A stretch of 8,984 bases of DNA from positions 1 to 8,984 of the forward strand of contig JASHUF010000119.1 in assembly GCA_030040175.1 (NCBI GenBank), given 5' to 3'. Position 1 is the first letter of the stretch; each line of letters starts with the position of its first letter. Source of the DNA: Acidobacteriaceae bacterium. Lineage in GTDB: Bacteria > Acidobacteriota > Terriglobia > Terriglobales > Acidobacteriaceae. Of this stretch, positions 1 to 5,216 are shown piece after piece. A program made the translations under genes and the position numbers. The notes under the pieces were generated by a model, which saw nothing but the letters and a program-made list of their open reading frames with translations, did no database searches and was not told the DNA's origin.

Positions 1-1
1 G

Positions 2-1645
2 AAGTCGCCGCAGTTATTCGTTCAGGACGACTACAAGGTGCGGCCCAACCTCACCGTGAACCTGGGTGTGCGGTGGGAGGGCGAGACCGGCTGGCGCGAC
101 GCCAAGGGCAACCAGACAACCTTCGATCCCGCGGTTGAGAACTTCAACCTTACGAGCACTGGTGCGCCGGGCGCCGCGATTGGCACTCCCGGACAGCAGG
201 GCTACATCGCTCCCGGTGCACCCGTTCAGGGCGGCATGTGGTACGAGCAACAGGGACAAAATGGCCGCACCACGCTGCAGGCGCCCAAGTACAACATCTG
301 GCTGCCGCGCGTCGGCTTCAGTTGGCAGATCCGGCCCCAGACCGTCATCCGCGGCGGCATTGGCATGTTCGCCTCCACGTGGAGTGAAGACACCTACGGC
401 GGCGGCGAAGGCAACGCCTTTGGCAGCAGCGGCGGCTACGGAGACAACACCAAGGGCATTTGCCCTGTCATGCAGACCAGTGCTGCTTTAACCACGCTGG
501 ACACAGCGGATGGCGACTGCGGGACGGACGGCTACAACCTCAACCCCGCAGAAAGCACCACTTACTTAACCGCTCCGACCACAGTGTACGCAAAAAACGG
601 CTCGGGCTCGTCGGCCAACGAGTACCATACGCCGGTGCCTTACAACTTCCAGTACGACTTGACGGTGGAAGAGCAGTTCCTGAGGGATTGGACAGGATCG
701 GTCGGCTACGTCGGCAATAAAGGCATCAACATGATCTTCCCCAACGACATCAACCAGGTACCTCTGAGCGAGCTCAGCGCGAGCGATATCACGTCCATGC
801 CCTACCCGCTCTTCCAGGGGCTCGCCGGCAACACCAACAACGCCTCATCCAACTACAACGCTCTGGAGGCGGTGCTGAGCAAGCGGATGACCTACGGCCT
901 GAACTTCAGCGTCAACTACGGATGGTCGCACTTCTTGAACGACTCGGACGGCTCGGGCTGGGCCAACCGCGATGGCAATTTGGCAGTCCAGAATTCGTAT
1001 GTGCCCAGGCAAAATTACGGCAACTCGAACTTCGACGTTCGTCAGGCCTTCAGAGGGTATGCTGTGTACCAGTTACCGTTCGGCCAGGGCAAGCAGTTCC
1101 TGAACAACAACCTGATAGCCGACGAGGTTCTGGGCGGCTGGGAGGCGTCCTCCACCTTTATTGCGGAGAGCGGCAACCCGGTCTTGATTGTGGTAGACAG
1201 CCAGGCCAGCAACGACAATGCCAATAGCGAGCCCCGAGGGATTGTCGGAGGATTGACCGACAGCGGCAACGAGGTCCTGTATCCCAATCTGACCGGCAAC
1301 TACAAGGACATGGGCGGCATAGCGCATTGGTACGACGTCAGCGCTTTCAGCAGTCCGGCCTACAATTCTTCTGGCCAACCCGTCTATGCCTTCGGCACCT
1401 TCGGCAGGAACCAGTTGCGGGGTCCGGATATGACCAATGTCGACTTTGCGCTGGGTAAGACCTTCGACCTGTGGCCGGAGCACGGCGTGAAGTTTCAGAT
1501 TCGCGCCAGCGCGGACAACGTCCTCAACCACCCGAGTTTCGGGCAACCCGGCAGAAACGTTGGATACAGTGCGGATAGTTCCGCAATCACCAGCACAACG
1601 ATCAACGGCAGAGCTCTTGAGCTCTATGGGCGTCTCTCTTTCTAA
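2..1645 (+). CDS. TonB-dependent receptor, Oar-like, C-terminal beta-barrel (5' end outside window)
   Basis: This is the 3' part of a large outer-membrane receptor. Proteins of this type take up substrates through a 22-stranded barrel powered by TonB; the substrate cannot be read from this sequence. The frame is open from the first bases (K-S-P-Q-L-F-V-Q-D-D-Y-K), so the GTG at 38 is internal and not a start. Typical late-barrel blocks are present: FVQDDYKVRPNLTVNLGVRWE-like near the left edge, FDVRQAFRGYAVYQLPFG around 1033-1086, GGWEASSTFIAESGNP around 1132-1180, FGRNQLRGPDMTNVDFALGK around 1402-1461 and ADNVLNHPSFGQPG around 1513-1554. The protein ends in L-S-F, and a C-terminal aromatic residue is usual for outer-membrane barrels. 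The plug and any N-terminal carboxypeptidase-regulatory-like domain would lie upstream; family members are usually 1000-1200 residues, so about half is missing. The fragment has only two cysteines (codons at 461 and 518). A terminator follows 23 bp after the stop. Confidence 0.93.
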   Translation, partial: KSPQLFVQDDYKVRPNLTVNLGVRWEGETGWRDAKGNQTTFDPAVENFNLTSTGAPGAAIGTPGQQGYIAPGAPVQGGMWYEQQGQNGRTTLQAPKYNIWLPRVGFSWQIRPQTVIRGGIGMFASTWSEDTYGGGEGNAFGSSGGYGDNTKGICPVMQTSAALTTLDTADGDCGTDGYNLNPAESTTYLTAPTTVYAKNGSGSSANEYHTPVPYNFQYDLTVEEQFLRDWTGSVGYVGNKGINMIFPNDINQVPLSELSASDITSMPYPLFQGLAGNTNNASSNYNALEAVLSKRMTYGLNFSVNYGWSHFLNDSDGSGWANRDGNLAVQNSYVPRQNYGNSNFDVRQAFRGYAVYQLPFGQGKQFLNNNLIADEVLGGWEASSTFIAESGNPVLIVVDSQASNDNANSEPRGIVGGLTDSGNEVLYPNLTGNYKDMGGIAHWYDVSAFSSPAYNSSGQPVYAFGTFGRNQLRGPDMTNVDFALGKTFDLWPEHGVKFQIRASADNVLNHPSFGQPGRNVGYSADSSAITSTTINGRALELYGRLSF

Positions 1646-1668
1646 CTCCAACCACCACTCAACCCCGG

Positions 1669-1696
1669 AAGAGACGGCGATGCGTCGCCGTCTTTT
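1669..1696 (+). terminator. Rho-independent terminator after the TonB receptor gene
   Basis: A perfect 9-bp GC-rich stem (AGACGGCGA at 1672-1680 pairing with TCGCCGTCT at 1685-1693) encloses a TGCG tetraloop and runs into TTTT. Two A-T pairs and one G-T pair can extend the base of the stem. It begins 23 bp after the receptor stop codon and 37 bp before the next start, so it should end the receptor transcript and separate it from the TPR operon. The A-tract on the left is too short for a convincing bidirectional terminator. Confidence 0.85.
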
Positions 1697-1700
1697 CCAT

Positions 1701-1729
1701 TTATCACCCTGCAGCGCTTTGGTTATCAT
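1701..1729 (+). promoter_or_regulatory. candidate sigma-70 promoter for the TPR/CRTAC1 operon
   Basis: TTATCA (1701-1706, 4 of 6 matches to TTGACA) and TATCAT (1724-1729, 5 of 6 matches to TATAAT) are separated by exactly 17 bp. The pair sits just after the receptor terminator, where a new promoter is needed. It would start transcription near 1736, so the transcript would have almost no leader before the ATG at 1739 and would exclude the ATG at 1733. This is seen by eye only, and such short motifs do occur by chance. Confidence 0.4.
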
Positions 1730-1732
1730 GGA

Positions 1733-2932
1733 ATGGTTATGTCCGCCAAAGCTGTCCTGCTAGCCGTATTGACGGTCTCAGGACTTTCCATTTCGCTCCC
1801 CGGCCAGGATTCTGCCAACAAACAGGAACAGATCGAGGCGCATGAGCGCCTGGCGCAGCAATACATTAGCGAGCAGAAGCCGGATCTCGCGATTCCGGAG
1901 CTCGAAAAGATAGCCGCTCTCGACCCCGACAATGTCGAAGCACGCGCAAATCTCGGGGTATTGCTCTTCTTTCATGGAGACTATGCGCGTGCCCTGCCGC
2001 ACCTTCGGGCCGCTGTCCGCTTGAAGCCCGGCCTGCCGAAGATTCAGGCGCTGCTGGGAATCGCCGAGCAGAATACTTTGGATTTTGCCGATGCGCAGAA
2101 GGATCTTCAAGCGTCCTTCCCCCTGATCACGGAACAAAAGCTGAAGGTGCAAGTCGGCCTCGAACTGGTTGGACTTTATAACCAGGACAGCGACCTGGAC
2201 GCGGCTGCGAGCGTCATCAGCGCATTGCGGAAAGCCGATCCCGAGAACCCCGAGGTGCTGTACGCCGCGTACCGCACCTACGCCGACCTCTCCGGACTGT
2301 CCATGCTGGAATTGTCCATGGTTGCGCCGGACTCGGCACAAATGCACCAACTGCTGGCGCATGAGGAGACGAGAGAGGGCAACACCAACGGCGCCATCGG
2401 GCAATATCGCAAGGCCATCGCAATCGATCCGCGGCTGCCGGGTGTACAGTTCGAACTTGCCGAATTGCTCGACACCTCTCAGGATCCGGCAATCAGGAAA
2501 GAGGCCGTGGAGGAATATCGCGCTGCGATAGAAGTGAATCCACAGGACGAAAAAGCGCTTTGCCGTCTGGGAGAAATCGCCATCCAGCAAGGTGATTTGA
2601 AGCAGGCCTACGCCGACTTCTCCAAGGCGGTTGCGCTTCAGCCCGGCGACGCGGATGCGAAGTTATGGCTGGCCAAAGCGCTGATCGAGATGAACCAGCC
2701 CGACAAGGCGCTGCCGCTGCTCGAGGCCTCAGTGCAACTGGAGCCGACGGACGCAACCGCGCACTACCGCCTGGCCACCTTATACAAGAGGGTGGGCCGC
2801 ACGGAAGACGCGAAGCGGGAGCTGGAGCTCTATGAGAAATACAAGGACATGAAAGAAAAGCTTCGCGTTCTTTACAAGGACATGCTGGTGCAGCCGGAAG
2901 AGATTCGCAACGACGAGCCCGATGAAAAATAG
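1733..2932 (+). CDS. exported tetratricopeptide-repeat protein, partner of CRTAC1-like protein
   Basis: The protein has 399 residues. The N-terminus (AKAVLLAVLTVSGLSISLPG, residues 5-24) is a signal-peptide-like hydrophobic stretch after one lysine, with likely cleavage near residues 25-28. There is no lipobox cysteine, so a soluble periplasmic protein is most likely. The rest is helical TPR. Repeats can be traced at about 34-67, 68-101, 102-135, 137-170, 201-235, 236-272, 273-306, 307-340 and 341-372, many ending in the usual 'ALDPDN', 'AIDPRLP', 'EVNPQDE' or 'ALQPGDA' turns. TPR arrays are protein-interaction scaffolds; no catalytic motif is seen. A charged tail follows (EEIRNDEPDEK). The start is uncertain: ATG at 1733 opens the longest frame, but ATG at 1739 has GGA six bases upstream and fits the proposed promoter better. 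The 3' end overlaps the next gene by 11 nt, so the two are translated together and probably work together. Confidence 0.9.
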   Translation: MVMSAKAVLLAVLTVSGLSISLPGQDSANKQEQIEAHERLAQQYISEQKPDLAIPELEKIAALDPDNVEARANLGVLLFFHGDYARALPHLRAAVRLKPGLPKIQALLGIAEQNTLDFADAQKDLQASFPLITEQKLKVQVGLELVGLYNQDSDLDAAASVISALRKADPENPEVLYAAYRTYADLSGLSMLELSMVAPDSAQMHQLLAHEETREGNTNGAIGQYRKAIAIDPRLPGVQFELAELLDTSQDPAIRKEAVEEYRAAIEVNPQDEKALCRLGEIAIQQGDLKQAYADFSKAVALQPGDADAKLWLAKALIEMNQPDKALPLLEASVQLEPTDATAHYRLATLYKRVGRTEDAKRELELYEKYKDMKEKLRVLYKDMLVQPEEIRNDEPDEK

Positions 2933-4775
2933 TTTTTCGATGCCAAGCGGGGGCCAAGCGCAAAAAGGGCTGCGAATCGCGTTTCTCGAGGCTTCCGCCG
3001 CCCTGTTGATCGCTCTCAGTCCCGTGGCGCTGTTGGGGCAGATGGGCAATGCGACGCCGCTGCCGCCGGCCGAACGCCAAAAAGCCGAGGCGGAAAGGGC
3101 GGCGACGGGTCCGGTTCCGAATTACCCGCAGCTCATCGACATTACCCAGTCAACCGGAATCGCCTTCGACCACAAGTCCAGCCCCGAAGCCAGGTTCATC
3201 GCGGAATCGATGAGCGGGGGCGTTGCCCTGATCGATTACGACGGCGATGGCTGGCCGGATATCTATTTTACAAATGCGCAAAGCGTAGACATGGCGCACC
3301 ACGGCGTGAAATCGCGCAGCGCGCTTTTCCATAACAATCACGATGGAACCTTCACCGATGTAACCGAAAAGGCAGGGGTGGGCTATCCATGTTCGGCGAT
3401 GGGCTGGGCCATGGGCGCGGTTGTGGGCGACTATAACAACGACGGCCGGCCGGACCTGCTTGTGACCTGCCTGAATGGAGTAGTGCTTTACCGGAACAAC
3501 GGCGACGGGACATTTACGGATGTGACCAAGGAGAGCGGGCTCGATGCCGATTCCGGATGGGCGACGGGGGCCGCGTTTGGCGATTATGACAACGATGGCC
3601 GCGCCGACCTGTTTGTGTCGCATTACGTGGATTTTCACCTCGACAATCTGCCGGTCTTCGGTTCGAGCAAGGCATGCAAGTATCTGGGAATCGACGTACA
3701 ATGCGGGCCGCGCGGACTGAAAGGGCTGCCCGACAATCTTTACCGCAACAACGGCGATGGGACGTTCACGGATGTTTCGAAGCAGGCCGGAGTGAACGAT
3801 GCCGAGGGCCGCTATGGACTCACTTCGATATGGTCGGACTTCAACGACGATGGGAAGCTGGATTTGTTTGTGACCAACGACGGTGAGGCGAATTATCTCT
3901 ATCAGGGCGACGGCAGGGGCAAGTTCGAAGACGTGGCGCTGCTTGCGGGTGTGGCCGCGAACGAGGATGGCGTGGAGCAGGCCAATATGGGTGTCGCCTA
4001 TGGAGACTACCTGCATTCGGGACGCATGTCGCTTGCGCTCTCGCATTTTGACGTGGAGTACACCGCGCTCTACACCAACGACGGCGGCATGAACTTTACC
4101 GATAACTCGATTGCGTCCGGAATCGCACGCGGAACGCAAGGCTACGTGGGATGGGGAAATGCGTTTGTGGATTTTTCCAATGATGGATGGCAGGATTATT
4201 TCCAGGTGAACGGTCATGTGTATCCACAGGTGGATACCACGCATACGGCCACGCATTACCTTGAGCCCAAGCTGCTCTTCCTGAATCAGTGCCACGGCAC
4301 GTTTCTGAATATCAGCCGTCGCGTAGGGCCGGCGCTGGAAATCCCGCAGGTGAGCCGCGGCCTCGCCGTGGGCGATTTGTTTAATGACGGCCGCATGGAG
4401 GCCGTGGTTGAGAACCTTGTCGGCCAGCCCATGATTCTGCGGCCCGAAGGCGGCCCCAAGAATCACTGGGTGAGCTTTCAACTGGAGGGGGTGGAGTGCA
4501 ATCGGCTGGCGTTGAATGCACGCGTGCGCGTGACTGCGGGAGATCTGGTGCAGACTGGCGAGGTCATCAGCGGAGGAAGTTATCTGTCGCAGAACGACCT
4601 TCGGCTTCACTTTGGACTGGGCAGCCGCGAGTTCCTGGATCGAGCCGAGGTTTTGTGGCCGGACGGGAAGAAGGAAGCGCTGACCCATCTGGAGGCCGAT
4701 CGATTTTACGTGGTTCGCGAGGGGCAGGGAATCGTTTCGACCGCCTTGCCGGAGCATTCAACGACGCTTCCCTAG
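2922..4775 (+). CDS. exported CRTAC1-family protein: FG-GAP/VCBS beta-propeller with ASPIC/UnbV C-terminal domain
   Basis: The protein has 617 residues. An N-terminal export signal is likely: K15 and R18, then the hydrophobic run SAALLIALSPVALLG at 25-39. Calcium-loop motifs of FG-GAP/VCBS blades occur at 105-113 (DYDGDGWPD), 170-178, 221-229, 306-314, 417-425 and 485-493, with a degenerate one at 362-370 (DYLHSGRMS). The phrase NNxDGTFTDVT/S appears three times (138-148, 192-202, 276-286). C252 and C261 sit in the family-typical C-x8-C-GPRG segment, and NGHVYPQVD (430-438) is another hallmark. Residues ~513-600 form the ASPIC/UnbV domain, including SGGSYLSQNDLRLHFGLG (550-567) and VLWPDGKK (577-584). 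The biochemical function of such proteins in acidobacteria is unsettled; a secreted or surface calcium-binding adhesion or scaffold role is inferred. The ATG overlaps the end of the TPR gene (ATGAAAAATAG), with only a weak GAG as ribosome site, which points to translational coupling. No strong terminator follows. Confidence 0.93.
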   Translation: MKNSFSMPSGGQAQKGLRIAFLEASAALLIALSPVALLGQMGNATPLPPAERQKAEAERAATGPVPNYPQLIDITQSTGIAFDHKSSPEARFIAESMSGGVALIDYDGDGWPDIYFTNAQSVDMAHHGVKSRSALFHNNHDGTFTDVTEKAGVGYPCSAMGWAMGAVVGDYNNDGRPDLLVTCLNGVVLYRNNGDGTFTDVTKESGLDADSGWATGAAFGDYDNDGRADLFVSHYVDFHLDNLPVFGSSKACKYLGIDVQCGPRGLKGLPDNLYRNNGDGTFTDVSKQAGVNDAEGRYGLTSIWSDFNDDGKLDLFVTNDGEANYLYQGDGRGKFEDVALLAGVAANEDGVEQANMGVAYGDYLHSGRMSLALSHFDVEYTALYTNDGGMNFTDNSIASGIARGTQGYVGWGNAFVDFSNDGWQDYFQVNGHVYPQVDTTHTATHYLEPKLLFLNQCHGTFLNISRRVGPALEIPQVSRGLAVGDLFNDGRMEAVVENLVGQPMILRPEGGPKNHWVSFQLEGVECNRLALNARVRVTAGDLVQTGEVISGGSYLSQNDLRLHFGLGSREFLDRAEVLWPDGKKEALTHLEADRFYVVREGQGIVSTALPEHSTTLP

Positions 4776-4810
4776 TGTTCTGTCCCTGAAGTTCACAACA
4801 TAAACTCCGC

Positions 4811-4826
4811 TGTCATCCTGAGCGAA
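4811..4826 (+). repeat. left half of a dispersed intergenic repeat (TGTCATCCTGAGCGAA)
   Basis: The 16-mer matches, from memory, the start of a widespread intergenic sequence in acidobacteria and some other phyla, usually continuing 'GCGAAGGATCTGC'. Here the match stops after GCGAA and is followed by unrelated GC-rich sequence. It lies 36 bp beyond the CRTAC1 stop codon, the usual intergenic location. No second full copy is present in this window, so the repeat nature rests on recall and not on direct comparison. Confidence 0.5.
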
Positions 4827-4857
4827 CGCGCGCTCCAAACGCCTTTCCGGGGTCACG

Positions 4858-4880
4858 CGAAGAGCGTTCTTTGCTCTTTG
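4858..4880. other. weak hairpin downstream of the CRTAC1 gene
   Basis: CGAAGAGC (4858-4865) can pair with GCTCTTTG (4873-4880) across a 7-nt loop, giving eight pairs of which one is G-T. There is no T-tract on either strand, so it is a poor intrinsic terminator. It is the only stem found in the first 100 bp after the CRTAC1 stop codon. Confidence 0.3.
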
Positions 4881-4900
4881 GGGCCGAGTTTGGGGGTGGT

Positions 4901-4920
4901 GAGCCGAAGGATATGCTTTT
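4901..4920 (+). repeat. right half of the same dispersed repeat (GAGCCGAAGGATATGCTTTT)
   Basis: This segment resembles the right end of the intergenic repeat family whose left end is at 4811-4826 (GCGAAGGATCTGC-TTTT in the remembered form). The two halves normally abut but here are about 75 bp apart. That suggests an insertion into one copy, or two partial copies. It also lies inside the tail of the relic frame on the minus strand. Confidence 0.35.
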
Positions 4921-4963
4921 CCCGGCCTCGAATTACGACACGAGCTTCTGGGACACCACACGA

Positions 4964-5107
4964 GCAGGCCTCCTCATAGCACGAAACAATCGCGTCCTCA
5001 AGTGCGTGCCTGCCGTCACCCACGATCAGCCGGCCGTTTACGGCCGCATCGCGCATGGCGGTGCGATTGAGGCCGAAGACCAGAAGCGGCAAGAGGTCTT
5101 CGCGCGA
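4964..5107 (-). pseudogene. relic of an amidohydrolase C-terminus (deaminase-like)
   Basis: Read on the minus strand, 5107 to 4964 gives S-R-E-D-L-L followed by about 43 residues including LVFGLNRTAMRDAAVNG, LIVGDGRHALED and IVSCYEEAC. This has the rhythm of the last beta-strand and helix of amidohydrolases of the cytosine deaminase / formimidoylglutamate deiminase / chlorohydrolase group ('...V-x-V-NG-x-x-V-x-DG-R-H-...-E-E-x-I-x-x-Y...'). The catalytic barrel with its metal ligands is absent: the frame hits a stop at 5123-5125 and no matching sequence is visible before the neighbouring regulator gene. The frame runs on to a stop at 4853-4855, but that tail no longer looks like the family and includes repeat DNA. 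The only start codon available is a TTG at 5092 without a ribosome site. It is best read as the 3' stump of a deleted gene; the family call is from pattern memory. Confidence 0.5.
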
Positions 5108-5205
5108 GTGGGGTACTCGCGATCAACTCATTCCAGTGCGGACCCGGCGTTGCGCCGGAAGCGGATGTCTGCGCAGACTGGGGTTGGGGCAACGCGCGTG
5201 TTGCC
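5103..5205. repeat. cluster of four perfect inverted repeats at the 3' end of the regulator gene
   Basis: There are four separate stems. CGCGAGT/ACTCGCG (5103-5109 with 5115-5121, 5-nt loop); CCGGCG/CGCCGG (5144-5149 with 5153-5158, 3-nt loop); the 12-bp palindrome GTCTGCGCAGAC (5167-5178); and GGCAAC/GTTGCC (5188-5193 with 5200-5205, 6-nt loop). The last begins 11 bp past the regulator stop codon. None has a T-tract, so they are not standard intrinsic terminators, but they could stabilise or help end the minus-strand transcript. Confidence 0.5.
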
Positions 5206-5216
5206 GGATGTTGCGA

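Larger units (their letters stand above)
4776..5216. other. 441-bp gap between convergent genes, without an intact gene
   Basis: No open frame here has both a good ribosome site and protein-like composition. Contents in order: a weak hairpin and the left half of a dispersed repeat close to the CRTAC1 gene, the right half of that repeat about 75 bp further on, a minus-strand relic of an amidohydrolase C-terminus, and four perfect inverted repeats in the last ~115 bp. The gap looks like the scar of a lost gene between two converging transcription units rather than a regulatory region. Confidence 0.6.

Noticed and set aside
38..1645. GTG at 38 as the start of a complete 535-residue receptor
   Set aside because: The frame is open to the left edge and residues before it (LFVQDDYK) already match the barrel pattern, so the gene is truncated by the window, not short.
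1073..1729. 218-codon minus-strand frame running from the TPR promoter region into the receptor gene
   Set aside because: It is antisense to well-recognised barrel sequence and crosses the terminator stem. Composition is shadow-like.
3150..4757. 535-codon open frame on the minus strand opposite the CRTAC1 gene
   Set aside because: It mirrors the third-position GC bias and repetitive Asp/Asn/Gly codons of the real gene. Its translation is rich in His, Ile and Val in repeated phrases, with no recognisable domain and no ribosome site.
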